A stretch of DNA of 64,000 nt, from the NCBI GenBank assembly GCA_011033025.1, contig WFMF01000328.1:1-64000 (forward strand), in the 5' to 3' direction. Under the pieces are notes generated by a model, which was given only the letters and a program-made list of their open reading frames with translations, was not told the DNA's origin and made no database searches. Made by a program: the position numbers and the translations under genes. Source of the DNA: Beroe forskalii. Taxonomy: Eukaryota > Ctenophora > Nuda > Beroida > Beroidae. Of this stretch, positions 22,907-34,820 are shown in pieces (within the stretch, counting starts at the first letter, position 1; each line of letters opens with the position of its first letter).

Positions 22907-23221
22907 CTTATTTGGGAAATAAAAACTTTAAATAATATTGTGAAATCAGCATTGACTAACAGCGTTTGTAAATTGCTTTTGTATCTTTCTCCAGTAGACG
23001 ATGGTTTTATACTTTTAATATGTGTTTTTCATGGACTAATACTTGACACTGGACTTGTTTGATTGCAGTAACCAGGAACCATAGTTTCTGGTTTCATAGC
23101 TGGAGGTTCTAATGGGTTTTTAAACGACAACCGATATCGGATATATGCATTGAAATGTTAGACTAGGTGCGAAAATGAGAACTGATTAATTGAAAAATAA
23201 GCGTAAAAGTGAGTAGATATT

Positions 23222-24536
23222 AATGGGGTTGGCAAGTATGGGAGCCCGGGAATAGGGGGAGGCATTAATGCTCCCCCTATTCCCGGGATCACAAATTACA
23301 GAGTTCACCGTACGGAGGCTTCCCCTAAACCTGGGATCACCTCTAATCACGGACTCCCCTGTACACTGCTCCCCTTAATCTAGGGCTCCCCCGATTGTCC
23401 GGGGCTCACCTCTATACACGGTCTCGCCCATACCAGACTCACCCTATTGCCGGGCTTCACCATACCAGGCTCCACCGGACCTCGGGCTTCACCAATGCCT
23501 TGGGATAACCCCGATACAGGGGCTCACCCGTACCAGGCTCACCCTTACCTTGGGCTTCGCCATACCAGGCTCACCCGATCCTCGGGCTTCACGGATGTTC
23601 TGGGATAACCCCGATACAGGGACTCACCCGTACCAGACTCACCCTTATCTTGGGCTTCACCATACCAGGCTCCACCGAACCTCGGGCTTCACTGATGTTC
23701 TGGGCTCACCCTCAAACATGGCATCACCCATACCAGGCTCACCCTTACATTGGGCTTCACCGTACCTGGCTCCACCTTATCCTGGGCTACACTGATGTTC
23801 TGGGCTATACCTGAAACATGGGTGAGCCTCGTATGGGCGATCCCATGTTTCAGGGTGAGCCCAAGTTATGGTGGAGCCTAGGATTAGGTGGAGCCAAGTA
23901 CGGTGAAGCCCAAGGTAAGGGTGAGCCTGGTATGGGTGATCCCATGTTTCAGGTATAGCCCAGAACATCAGTGTAGCCCAGGATAAGGTGGAGCCAGGTA
24001 CGGTGAAGCCCAATGTAAGGGTGAGCCTGGTATGGTGATGCCATGTTTGAGGGTGAGCCCAGAACATCAGTGAAGCCCGAGGTTCGGTGGAGCCTGGTAT
24101 GGTGAAGCCCAAGATAAGGTGAGTCTGGCATGGGTGAGCCCCTGTATCGGGGTTATCCCAGAACATCCAGAAGCCCGAGGATCGGGTGAGCCTGGTATGG
24201 CGAAGCCCAAGGTAAGGGTGAGCCTGGTACGGGTGAGCCCCTGTATCGGGGTTATCCCAAGGCATTGGTGAAGCCCGAGGTCCGGTGGAGCCTGGTATGG
24301 CGAAGCCCAAGGTAAGGGTGAGTCTGGCATGGGCGAGACCGGGTATAGAGGTGAGCCCCGACAATCGGGGATCCTAGATTAGGGGGAGTGGTGTATAGGG
24401 GAGCTTTCATAAGAGGTTATCCCATGTGTAGGGGAGGCTTGGGTGCGGTGAACTCTGTAATTTGTGATACCTAGAATAGAGGGAGCCCTTGTCACCAAAA
24501 CGGATACATGGGCTCCCCCTACTTGCCAACCCCATT
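23222..24536. mobile_element. Foldback element FB5 (TGGGCTTCACC arrays)
   Basis: The terminal inverted repeats are AATGGGGTTGGCAAGTA (23222) and its complement ending at 24536. The left half is built of units such as CCATACCAGGCTCACC and TTGGGCTTCACC, and the right half (about 23820 onward) carries their complements, e.g. GGTGAGCCTGGTATGG. Subterminal CTCCCCCTATTCCCGGGA lies near both ends. Open frames up to 195 codons are merely translations of the array. There is no transposase. Both flanks carry a related direct repeat (TTGAAAAATAAGCG-like), which could be part of the target or of a larger unit. Confidence 0.85.
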
Positions 24537-25744
24537 GAAAAACAAGCATATGAATTGAAAAAAAAACGAGAAGACATTAATTGTAAAATAAACGTAAAGC
24601 GAGAAGACATTAATTAAGCCTCTAGGCCCGAAGGCTGAAACCAACACCAATGTAACCGAAAAACTAGAACATGTTAAGTGAAAAGGAATATTTGATAATG
24701 TGAAAAAGGATCAGCTAGTAAATTGAAAGAGACGCACCTTTATTTAAGTATTTAAAGGAACATGTGTCTCACCTGGGTTTGAAGTTTCTGAGATTATCTC
24801 AGTTGTTATTGAGTTCTTGAACTGTAGCTTCTTTGCGCAATGTTCTCCCCATCGTGATCATATCCAATCTACTGTACCACCCTTGCGGGATCTTTAAAAC
24901 ATTCAGTTATGCCGTTTTGAACGGATTTTGATCCCTGAAGCACTGGTCTTTTAGTTTGCCCATGTCACTTTCTTGAACACTTCAACTATAATGACGAATG
25001 ATGATCCAAGCCTCCATACCACTGCAAATTCCTGTAAAACAATGTAGGTAGTGGTAAACCAATAATATTGGAGTTCAGAGCATTTACTATATCACATAAT
25101 CCATATGAACTGCAAATAATACACGCCCATTCTTTCATTGTCGAGGGCTGATTGCAGAATTTCCCTGATCTCTTTATTCGATGAAAAGATTATAATCAAC
25201 ACTTCAGACTTAGCAGCTCAGCAGTGTGCAGTGCAACCGGGCAAATGGGAATAACCAAGGCCTATTGTCTCGAATATATTTCCCTAGCACAATCGTACGA
25301 TCGCACTATGTCGAAGTGTTGTGTCGCACATGAATTTATTTTACAATCTGTTTGTTTCTCCGACAAAGTAGTGTCATGTGTAGCAGTATACACTATACAC
25401 TATACATTTTCACCCGGTTTGAAAGGGACGTTAATAGATGTTTCCCGTGAGCGTCTTGAAAAAGGACCATTTGAATTTCTTGACATAGTTCCACCTTCTG
25501 CCAATTTAAAAATATACGGCCCAATTGTATCATCTCCTGAGGCTCCTTTTATAAGCTTTTATAGTATCTGGTACTTTTTTCCAGGAAATGTTTAATAACG
25601 AAAAGTAAGAAGACATAAGTATCACACTTTATTCAACATTCATTGATTGCTTCGTCAGGGTCAAAAAGTAAATGAAGAAGTTTTCCTGACTCCCAGAGAA
25701 GTCTAAATCAGATTGTCGACTGCAGAGTGTTTCTGGAAATATTC
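24537..25744. other. Upstream flank of P450 gene
   Basis: A short direct repeat (AACGAGAAGACATTAATTG-like, 24565-24615) is followed by AT-rich DNA. A 123-codon open frame at 25224-25595 has no recognisable family and no splice context. The promoter of the plus-strand P450 should lie within the last few hundred bases, but no TATA box was convincing. Confidence 0.35.
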
Positions 25745-28700
25745 ATGGTAGCATGGTGCATCTCTTACATGTTGGGTGAGTCTTCTTTTGACCATTTCAA
25801 GTTCACAACTTTTTTTCTTTTAAAAATTACTACTTTTCGATTTTTGAATAGCAGCCTTCTGATTGATCTTATGGGTCACGACTTTTCATGAAACCTCTGC
25901 CAGAAAAAGTTTGCATGGGATATTGATTGACATATTCATGATTCATGATTTGAATCAAATCTTTTAAAGTAAAAATTCAATGACCCACTCACACCTCATC
26001 TTACCCTCACCCTTAACGACCCCTCTTCTCCCCTTCGCAGGATGGTACACTATCCCTCTACTAGCACTGCTCTGTGTCGTGGGTACCCTTGTCAGAATGC
26101 TAGTCCCCTTCCTGTTAGAAGCCAGGAAACTGTCGCACCTCCCCGGGCCACCTTGTCATAGGTTAGTTGGTTAGAAGTTAGAGGTTAGTGGTGGGTAAGT
26201 TGATGACGTCATAATCACGCATTAGGATGACGTTCTATTGCTTATCATTCATCGAGTTAAATAATTGAATGGAAGTTCTGACTTAATTTCTTATCAAGAA
26301 GGAAACCATCGAAAGCCACTAAACAAACCACACCGCAGGATCATCTCAGGGCACGGAGAGTTCTTCAAGCAAGTGCTGAGATCCTCAGACCGGTACGGCA
26401 TCATGTTCGACGTGTGGTTGGAATGGAGCAAGGAATACGGACCCCTCTTCCAGTACAGACACTACCACAAACATGTCATACCTATTGTATACGGGGAGGA
26501 CACACTCAAGGTAGGGAAAAGGTTATATTAAGGGGAAGGGGGAGGGGGTACAAGGACTTGAAATGAATGGAGGATCCTTATTTTATTAATTCATTAATTG
26601 TCGTAGCTTTGAATTGGGAATACAACGGTGTGCTGCAATGCTCTTGTCAAATAAAGTATTTCAATTTTTCCAATACTCTTTGCACATATTTCTTGTTTCT
26701 GCTAAAATAACTTCTAGGGATTATTTCTACAGGTTCTGCATGACATTGGCAACACCAGATTCATTTTCAAAGACTCGCTGAAGTTCTACATGGGTCACAG
26801 GTAATGGCAACATATCATACTGATTTGGGAGTTGATTTGGAAGGTGATTGGTGGGCTGATTTGGGAGCAATTCTCGTTCATAGGATGAAAGTAAAATTTC
26901 ATAATCGCATTGCCACTTTCCAATAATTAAAAGCTACAAACTCTTCCAGGATTCTGGGTGACAATGGAATGCTATTAACTCCGTACAACGAGGCTTGGCG
27001 AATAAAGAAAACTATTCTTAAGAAGTTCCTGAATACCAGGTAAATTTCTATTTGATGCAAATTTAATGCTGATATCGTTCGATAAACTTCTTAACTTTCA
27101 TTCCTCAAGAAATAATGGGTTATCAACAGACAAGTAACTAAGCAATCCGCAGGACAGTAGCGGATTACGAGGGACGGCTGCTACAGGTCTTAGACCGAGC
27201 CCTGGATAACCTCTCTGAGGGCCTCCTCCCTTCTGTGGCAACACCCCTGCCTGACAGGGGAAACCACAGGGTTATAGATGTGCACGATGTCTTGAAACTA
27301 GTCCAGAAGATATCCTCAGATATAATGGGCCTGGTCAGTCCGCGCTTTTTGTTCAAACATTTCTGGTATTTCTTATCTACTTTAATTTGCTTGCTGAGCA
27401 ATCTGTGATCTTTTTACAATCTCCGAAGCATCAATGACTAATTGCTGTTTCAGTGTTTGTTTGACAAGGATTTCGGGTGCTCCTCGACCTCACTCAGTGA
27501 GTCCTCTGACCTGGCTGAGATCTCCTCTCAAGTCGCCAACGAGTGCTTCAAAATGATAGCTGACCCCAGTCGAAAGGTAAGCTGTTAAATTCAATTACAA
27601 AACAAAAGAGAAAATGCATGGGAGAATGTTACAGAATTTCAATTCCGGCCGTAAACATGACCATGTACTTTCCTAATTTTCACATGATGTTAAGTCTAAT
27701 ATCAAACACCGACTTACCAATTTGGATCCCTAAAACTCTAAAAGCATGTTGTTTCATCTGGTAAACATGTTGGGTTCACTGTTCATGTTATCGTGTTTGC
27801 AGCTACCGTTCCGGAAGACAGCAACGAAGCAGACTACCTGTCAAAACATCGCCAAAATGCGGCAAACTGCACGAGATATCATAGAAAACGGGTCATCTTT
27901 AACAGATGAATTTGTCAAGTCGTTCAATGATATTGACGATATCATCGACGATGTCAATTCACTGCTATTTGCGGGTAAAGTACGATTAAACATAAAAGCA
28001 TCAAAATGGTTTCAATAAACTGCTCAGATTGATGATTTTTACAATTTTACGGCACGAAAAATGATAATTCGATTGGTTAAATCCTGAGGAAACGTTTTCT
28101 AAACTAAACATCTAAACAACAGACAACTATACCTACTATTTCCTCAGGTCAGGATACAACATCGAATGCTCTGACTTATGCTCTGGCAAACATCGGTCAT
28201 CTCCAAGAAATCAACAAATGGTTTGCCTTCATGACTAAATGATATTTGAAAATATGCTAATAATCCAATGATAATCCAATGATTTTAATGTGATCTAATA
28301 ACATAATAATGCTATAATGTGATGATAATTCCAACTGATATATCTGCAGTTGTGACGTGAAGGAGCCGAATTTAAAATTAAAATAAATTAAAATTATTTA
28401 ACGGCGGGATTTTCGGAATATTTCGAACATCTGATCATTGATAAAATTGAGTTAACATTAGCAACCTAAAAATCTCAGAATCCGCCATTCTTTGGTTGTA
28501 TTTAAAGAAACTTTTTACGGAATCGAAATATCTGCGGAATTTTTCGAATGATCAAAAAAGTAAAAGGGGACAAGACTTTTGGCGCACCCTGTAGTTAATA
28601 CTGAAGGCTTTTTATCCTAGATCCTACCTTCATCCTAGAACCTATCTACATCCTAGAACCTATCTACATCCTAGAACCTATCATTCTAGACTCTAGAACC

Positions 28701-30516
28701 TACCTTCACCTTGACTCTGATCCCTCGTCAGGCTGAGAGAAGAGATAGACAGTGTCAGTGCCTCTGCACCCTGGGCCCATATAAACGAACTGCCCCGCTT
28801 GGACGCGGTAGTCAAGGAAACCATGCGACTGTACCCCAGTGCCCCCATGACTCTCAGAACACTTCACAAGGACTACAGCATCGCAGGCTATCGGGTGCCA
28901 CAAGGTATTTTTTATATACAAACTAACAAACTAAAATACAGAAGTGCTGTAATCTGATCAATCAATAGTGTAGTGTGGTCACTGGTCACTTGGTAAGGAC
29001 CTGGAATATCGCATATTATGCACTTAAGGGGGAATCATGGGATGGATTGCAGTGGTAGCAATGACTTAGAACTCCCAATTAAGTCGATATAAGCAGTGAT
29101 AAGAAGAGATAGAGGTTAAAGTTGTCTAAATCTTTATATTTTTATCCGTAGGTATATTGCTATACTCCAGTACACATAAGATATGAGCTATTATGAGGCT
29201 ATTTAGGCATTCATTATGCTATTATACATCAGGAATTGCCTAATACGCTCGAACTGGTTCATGCTCTCTTTTTCTGCGGCAGAAGTCCTTCCGGAAGATG
29301 AAAATTAGAGTAGCCTGCTGTCTGCAATTCTTCTTACACTGTTTTTGGTGTTCTGAAGATTTAAAACGCGATAATTACACAGCATTTCTTCTTTGAGATT
29401 GTGTGGCATCAATGATAAACGAGAAGTGCCTCCTTTCTCTAGGGTCTTATGGAAGTGTTGGTGCCGCTTGTACGAATGTGTTTCAAGACATTTCCCAATG
29501 GTGTCATGTGTGTACGTGTTATTCTATTAAATCAGTATTACTTACTGTAAATACAGGGGCCGTGTGTAAATTCCTCAAAGTGTTGACAGAACTCGTGACA
29601 TCTATGTACCAATGCCCCATGACTGGTCCAAAGGGGCAGCCTTAAGTCAAGGTGCAGTCCTTAAGCCATTAAGCCAAGGTGCAACCCTAAGCCAAGGTGC
29701 AACCCTAAGCCAAGGTGCAACCCTAAGCCAAGGTGCAACCCTTAGGTCACTAATATTTTACGTCATATGACCAAGTTTCTGCGACTAACAGTGCTGTCTT
29801 TTCAGGGAGCACGGTTTGGGTATCGCCCTACACGGCTGGCAGGGATCCAAACTACTGGGAAGACCCCACGACCTTCAGCCCTCAGCGCTTCATCAACACC
29901 AAGTAAGTCATGGGACATTTTCTATCACCAAGGAAGTCATGCGCAGGGGACATTTCTAAAAATAGATAACCATTCAAATTTATTGACGAATGGCGACATC
30001 AAATTATACATTGTTCAATTATTCTATCAGTTATTTGAAATGTGTATATACTGCATTGATGATTGATTAATAGCATTTTTATGTGTATTTGACGAGTTAC
30101 AAACATTTCAGGGAAATTCCGAGGTATCGATACTTTCCTTTCATGACAGGTCCTCATGAATGCAGCGGCAAGCACTTTGCTATGGTGAGGATACAAGAGT
30201 TAAATGAATCTTTGGTTCAAAACGGTGGTCATGGTTTTGTTCACTTTTTATGGTGACTATCTCAACAATAACTATCTGCGATTTCTATAATTCCTCAAAC
30301 CACCCTCCACTAGAAATGTCTGTCAATTGTTGTAATAATTATTGCCTGAATGATTAACAGGTCCCATTCCCTCAGATAAAACTTAAAATGGTGGTGTTCC
30401 ACGTTCTCAAACGTTACGATATCGAGATGTTGAACAGTTCGATGCCAGCACCTCAGATGTCCATAACGATGCACCCCCGTCGTCCCATCCATCTACGCTT
30501 CACCGAAATAGACTGA
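25745..30516 (+). CDS. Cytochrome P450, CYP46-like, 13 exons, 509 aa
   Basis: A haem-thiolate monooxygenase, complete here. Exons: 25745-25775, 26041-26161, 26339-26510, 26733-26800, 26950-27039, 27153-27333, 27454-27576, 27803-27974, 28148-28220, 28732-28904, 29806-29902, 30112-30184 and 30361-30516. All introns are GT-AG and all phases agree. Landmarks: hydrophobic membrane anchor (about 5-35), LPGPP hinge (44-48), I-helix AGQDTTS (319-325), K-helix ETMR (E373, R376), FSPQRF (425-430) and haem loop FPFMTGPHECSG with the axial ligand C451 in FxxGxxxCxG. Length is typical. By eye the nearest family is CYP46 (cholesterol 24-hydroxylase): a DVWLEWSKEYGPLF N-terminal block and K-helix KETMRLYPSA. 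Family placement is tentative and the substrate unknown. The anchor implies the ER membrane. AATAAA at 30814 may be the polyadenylation signal. Introns 9 and 10 hold minisatellites. Confidence 0.92.
28610..28712 (+). repeat. Minisatellite in P450 intron 9
   Basis: About five tandem units of ATCCTAGAACCTATCTAC (18-19 bp) end 20-30 bp before the exon 10 acceptor, so expansion here could affect branch-point spacing. Confidence 0.75.
29645..29752 (+). repeat. Minisatellite in P450 intron 10
   Basis: Five to six units of CCAAGGTGCAACCCTAAG lie about 55 bp upstream of exon 11. The last three full units are identical. Confidence 0.8.
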
Positions 30517-30826
30517 ATTTTGTTAATTATAATAGGAATATTTTAGAGTATTTGTTTCAGTTGCACTTTTACTCAGGACGATCTTTAATTATAGTATAAA
30601 TTTTTGTACATTACTAGGTATTCTTTTATCATTTTGAGAATCTTATGAATCAATCTCCATTCTTCGATTAAATCATGAATGAATAGAAATGATTATTAGG
30701 GTGTATGGTGATATTTTCATTGCATATCGCATAAAATAATTATACTGAAGGGAAGTGGATTTCATGGTATTGTCTAATACATTTAGAACAATGCGCTCCG
30801 TCGGTCTCACAGTAATAAATGTTGTT

Positions 30827-30960
30827 TGGAACGCGCGATGACAAAATTATAAAACGTTAGCAACTACTGTAATATTAGGCGCGCGCGCACGCATGTTCCG
30901 CGCGCCTAACCAGGGGCGTCGCGCCTAACTGCTAACCAGGGTCCTGGTTAGGGCAAAAAT
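30827..30960. other. CpG-rich islet 2
   Basis: A short GC-rich patch downstream of the P450 contains CGCGCGATGACAAAATTATA, a GCGCGCGCGCACGC run and the imperfect palindrome CTAACCAGG-GT-CCTGGTTAG (30932-30951). The palindrome and the GCGCGATGACA word link it to the islets at 4936-5600 and 38800-38905. Confidence 0.5.
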
Positions 30961-31286
30961 TATGACAAAAAATAATAATTTAAGATTGAACTTCAAAAAA
31001 TGCAATGGCAACAAACTGAAATTGGTTTCAATGAATGAACAGATGCCATGTAATTTTTATAAATTTTGCGTTTCATAAATGGTTCCAAAGAATCCCCACA
31101 CCCCAAAATTTTATTGAATTTTGTATTATTTTAATTTGATTTAATAAAGATAACTCATAACTAAATTTAATTTAATTTGGAACTAATTTATTATACCCAT
31201 TAAACATAATAAATCCCATAAAACAAATATTCTTTAAGGTGAATCTGACAGAGCAGCCACTTATCTTTAACTCTTCATTCTTAATT
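30961..31286. other. AT-rich spacer
   Basis: Very AT-rich DNA with TTTAATTT-type words. Nothing else is seen. Confidence 0.4.
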
Positions 31287-32227
31287 TAACGGGTGTGACT
31301 ATTTTTATCTGAATATTTCAATGTATTCTCTTAAGGCAAATCGAGATCATGTTAGAGCTCAGATGTGCTTATTCTGGACCTAAAGTTCGCTGATTCAGAA
31401 TAACATCATGAGAAAATTTGAAACCCTTTTTTCTCATGCTACTGGCCGATTAGTTTGAGAAGGTACAAAAAATCTTGCACAAATTCAAAGATTGACTTCC
31501 TGACATATGATTGGAAAATTGCATACAGGAGCATGCCCATCAGTTGCCATCTAGGTTTACTCATGAACTTCGTTAGCTGAGACACTAATGAAGACCTCTA
31601 CATGCATTTTTCGTTAAATATCAAGAAAATTCTTGGATTTTAGAGCTAAAATCACGCCAAATTTATGGAAAAAGGTGTGTGTTTTTTTGCTACACCAGGC
31701 CTTAAGAAAGTCTTCGAACAGGACCTAGGTGGTCTAAACACTCAGATTTGATGGCAGGGACCTCATTAAACATAACTCATGTCTTTGGACCACTTCCATT
31801 TATTGGTATGCAGAATTTTGGATTAACAATTACCCAAAATCGCAGTTTTATGAAAGTGACATTATCCTAGAATTGACGATTTTGAACACGTTTTAGGTTC
31901 CATAGGGTCACCACTGGATAAGTTAGTGATGCTACTTACTGCAGTCACTCTTGAGACCCTCTTGCTCAGAATCATCCCATAGTAAGGGTTAATTAACACT
32001 TTTGGAGATAATTATTGTCATTTAGATTTTGTGCAAGATTTCTTCGTACCCTCTCAAACCAATCGGCCAGTAGCATGGGAAAACAAGGCTTTCAAATTTT
32101 TTCATGATGTTATTCTGAATCAGCAGACTTTTTAGGTCCAGAATAATCATATTTGAGCTCTGACATGATCTTGATTTGCCCACAAGAATACATTGAAATA
32201 ATTCCAGATAAATAGTCATCACCCGTT
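31287..32227. mobile_element. Long-armed inverted-repeat element FB6
   Basis: Arms of roughly 210 bp (31287-31500 and 32022-32227) are inverted copies at about 85 percent identity by eye. Both begin TAACGGGTG and share GATCATGT...AGAGCTCA, CTTATTCTGGACCTAAA-like and CTACTGGCCGATT segments. The roughly 520-bp middle is unique and non-coding. Unlike FB1-FB5 there is no internal array. It is probably a non-autonomous DNA transposon. Confidence 0.8.
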
Positions 32228-33001
32228 ATCTGTTGGCTTCTCAAACCTCAGGCTTGCCTTAACTTTGCATATTTTGTTTTGGTTCATACAATAGCCCCAG
32301 CAAGTATGATTCCTATGCCCCGGAATATGCTATTATTGGCTGCATGTGAGATTACACCACGGGGTAGTTGTTGACCACTCAGCCTGAATTACTCGGAAAT
32401 TAACGTTTAGTGGTCCCAAAATCTGTTCTCAGGATAACAAGGCAGCAACTAACCATGATATTCCCATCCTTGATGATTTTATTTTACTTGTACGATATCT
32501 ATGTTTGTAAAAATGGCATGAAATTTAAATATCTTGTTTTCTTCAATATCTTGTTTTCTTCAGTAACCCGACAACAAGAATAAACTGTTTTTGGGAGGGG
32601 ATTCCTCTCGACGTATTTGAAATTGTTTGAATACATATGACGTAAAGTTTAATAGTTCATGATCAAGTAATAACTCTCAACACCTTCGCATGTGACTTTT
32701 AGTGCATGGAGCTGGAGTGTGAATTTACACTTCATGTACCGCAATTTATTTATTTGTAAATTTTGGTTTAATGATGACTCGAAGCACCTAGATAGGGGTG
32801 TTAATTGATATTGAAGTACTTAATGTTGCATTTTAGTTATGAAACCATGAACACATTGTAACATGTGTTGAAATGAACGATGTAGTTTTGTGAAGAGTTT
32901 GTTGTGGAACCGTGTTGCTGTAAAGCAAAAAGTTTTATCTTAATCTTTATCTTTATGTACTGAAAGTTTACACACATAGGTGATTGGAGCTCTTTCTTTC
33001 A
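32228..33001. other. Intergenic, nothing recognised
   Basis: AT-rich. Its last part may be the decayed 5' continuation of the retroelement that follows. Confidence 0.35.
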
Positions 33002-33340
33002 TGGAACTTAGACATAAGTGTTAACAATGGGCACTTTGACACTAAACTGTAGGATAAAAGGCGTGATTTCAAGTTCAATGTAGTAAGTTTACCTAACCTT
33101 AGGTCTAACATACCTTATAAACAAGCATATGGTATATTTAAAGGTGAATTGTTTAGAATATGCAAATCATCGTCTAATGGTAATGTATTTATTAATGATG
33201 CAAAGCTGTTAATTAATAAACTTATTAATCAAAAATTTGAGAAGAACAAATTGTACAATACACTCAAGAGTTTCATACAATGTAAGCCCGCATGTTTGCT
33301 TAGGCACTGGAACAACTACAATGTTAATGGGTTTATGTGA
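33002..33340 (+). pseudogene. Reverse-transcriptase C-terminal fragment
   Basis: In one frame the DNA reads NLDISVNNGHFDTKL, a stop codon (33050-33052), DKRRDFKFNVVSLPNL, SNIPYKQAYGIFKGELFRIC and an alpha-helical tail to a stop at 33338-33340. This matches the end of a class of animal retroelement reverse transcriptases whose typical form is LDxxISVxNGxFxTKLYDKRDDFNFNIV...SNIPxxPAYGVYISQLIR. The internal stop and missing palm and finger domains show a truncated, dead copy. The retroelement clade is not assigned. Confidence 0.75.
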
Positions 33341-33968
33341 TCAACTGGGTGGTGGCTAGTTTTTCCAGTTCCTATTTTGTTGTCCGCCGGAACTTCTGGT
33401 TGTTTTGTCCTTGCCTGATCTAACACATTAGACTTTGCTGTATGTTACAATTGTATGTCTGCACTTTTAATTGTTTGTTATACTGTATTGTTTATACTTT
33501 TATTCAGGATTGTCATGGATTATGTGGATACATCATTTAGCTTAATATGTTATCAATATTGTAATCAATATCTGTTACAGTATTACCATGTATTACAGAG
33601 TCATTATAACTTAATGTTGCAAGAGGGTGGCAAGCCCCTCTACATGGTGATTGGTGCGTTTTCTGCGTGTTTTCTTGGTGTGTTTTCTTGAGGGAGAGGG
33701 AGGGGGTTGAAAATTTCAACCCCCTCCCTCTCCCTCCACTTGAAAATGGCCAAATAATGATTCAAAGTATGTGAATGGTCGCTTTCACAAGTGGGCCTCA
33801 TAAGAATCAAATTTGAGGATAGAATTGTGGGGATATATTATTAAATTCCACTTGATAACAACTTGTCTCATTTGCTATCTAATCAAAGTAAGACTCATAA
33901 ATTATGATTACAATAGCAATTATTTATCACTAATAAATCTTTACCCCTGAGTTGAGTTTCTAGCAAAT
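33341..33968. other. Upstream region of TMEM258
   Basis: It contains the perfect G/C-strand hairpin at 33691-33735. The core promoter of TMEM258 should lie in the last 200-300 bp, but no TATA box or other element is clear. Confidence 0.4.
33691..33735. repeat. Perfect 22-bp hairpin, purine/pyrimidine arms
   Basis: AGGGAGAGGGAGGGGGTTGA and two more A residues (33691-33712) are followed by one A and then their exact complement (33714-33735). The arms are almost purely purine and pyrimidine, so G-quadruplex or triplex structure is possible. It lies 233 bp upstream of the TMEM258 start. Confidence 0.85.
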
Positions 33969-34205
33969 ATGGATTTAGATTATGAGCCCCACATGTCTCC
34001 AATCAACCCTGGAATGTATTCTCAACTCACTCTTCTTCTCATGAGCATTGGTACATTCTTTATGGCCTGGTTCTTTGTATATGAGGTTACTTCAACGAAG
34101 TTCAGCAGACAGCTATCTATGGAGTTGATGTTATCCGTTGCTGCTGCCACATTCCTTGGTTTTGGAACATTGTTCACTCTACTATGGTCAGGGATATATG
34201 TCTAA
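33969..34205 (+). CDS. TMEM258: TMEM258, oligosaccharyltransferase subunit
   Basis: A 78-residue ORF with an ATG at 33969. Human TMEM258 is 79 residues, and WFFVYEVTSTK (34-44) plus the MGFGxLFxLLWxGIYV-type C-terminus match it nearly exactly; PINPGMYSQL aligns with the N-terminal SPVNP region. Two membrane helices are visible, about residues 19-39 and 51-75. The protein is a small ER subunit of the oligosaccharyltransferase complex, which transfers glycans to nascent proteins; the fly orthologue is called Kuduk. Here the whole coding sequence is in one exon, whereas the human gene is split, so either introns were lost or this is an intact retrocopy. No poly-A tail remnant is seen just downstream. 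The first AATAAA downstream (34560-34565) lies inside element FB7. Confidence 0.95.
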   Translation: MDLDYEPHMSPINPGMYSQLTLLLMSIGTFFMAWFFVYEVTSTKFSRQLSMELMLSVAAATFLGFGTLFTLLWSGIYV

Positions 34206-34454
34206 GCATTTTTAATTCACAGATTATGGGATTCATGACATTGACATTTAGATAGTTTATTAGTTGAATAACCTTGAGAAGAACTTCGAAGTTTTTGATT
34301 TGATTGTATAATTCACTTTTTCAGCTGTGTCATGGATATTTAACTGGCAGATCACTTGATATTTGAATTCCCCCCTGTATTCAGTGATGACCATTTCCAT
34401 ATTTTCAATTTTGTTGTTTTATTAACTTAACTCTTCAATAGATCACATCAAAAT

Positions 34455-34820
34455 TTTACGCTACTTTACCATAAGTTTACCATTTAGGTTTATACATCAG
34501 TTTACTATTAGTTTTCACCTGTTAGCCATAAGTTTACAGTTTCAGTTTACACTGTAAGCAATAAATTAATGTGTAAACTTATGGTAAACTTACAGTTAAC
34601 CATTTGTAAGCCATAAGTTTGTCATGGTAAACTTATGGTATATGGTTAACTGGAGTGTACCTATACATTTATAATGTTAATTGTAGATTTATGATCGACT
34701 TACAGTAAAGTGGGTGTAAAGTTATGGTAAAGTTATGGTAAAGTTATGGTAAAGTTATGTGAACTTATGGTGAAGTGTTGGTAAACTTTTGGTAAATTGG
34801 CAGTAAACTTATGGTATATG
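34455..34820. mobile_element. Foldback element FB7 (TTTACCATAAG arrays)
   Basis: The left half repeats TTTACCATAAGTTTACC and related words, and the right half carries complementary units such as GGTAAACTTATGGTAAA and AAAGTTATGGT. This gives a foldback of about 365 bp with an AT-rich centre near 34570. The outer ends are less sharply defined than in FB1-FB5. It lies 250 bp downstream of TMEM258 and supplies the first downstream AATAAA. Confidence 0.7.

Noticed and set aside
23777-24364. 195-codon minus-strand open frame with GFAIPGS-like repeats
   Set aside because: It is the translation of the FB5 tandem array. Similar frames are open on both strands and in several phases, and there is no start context or splice signal.
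25224-25595. 123-codon open frame upstream of the P450
   Set aside because: It starts at a non-ATG codon, resembles no family, and lacks splice or promoter context.
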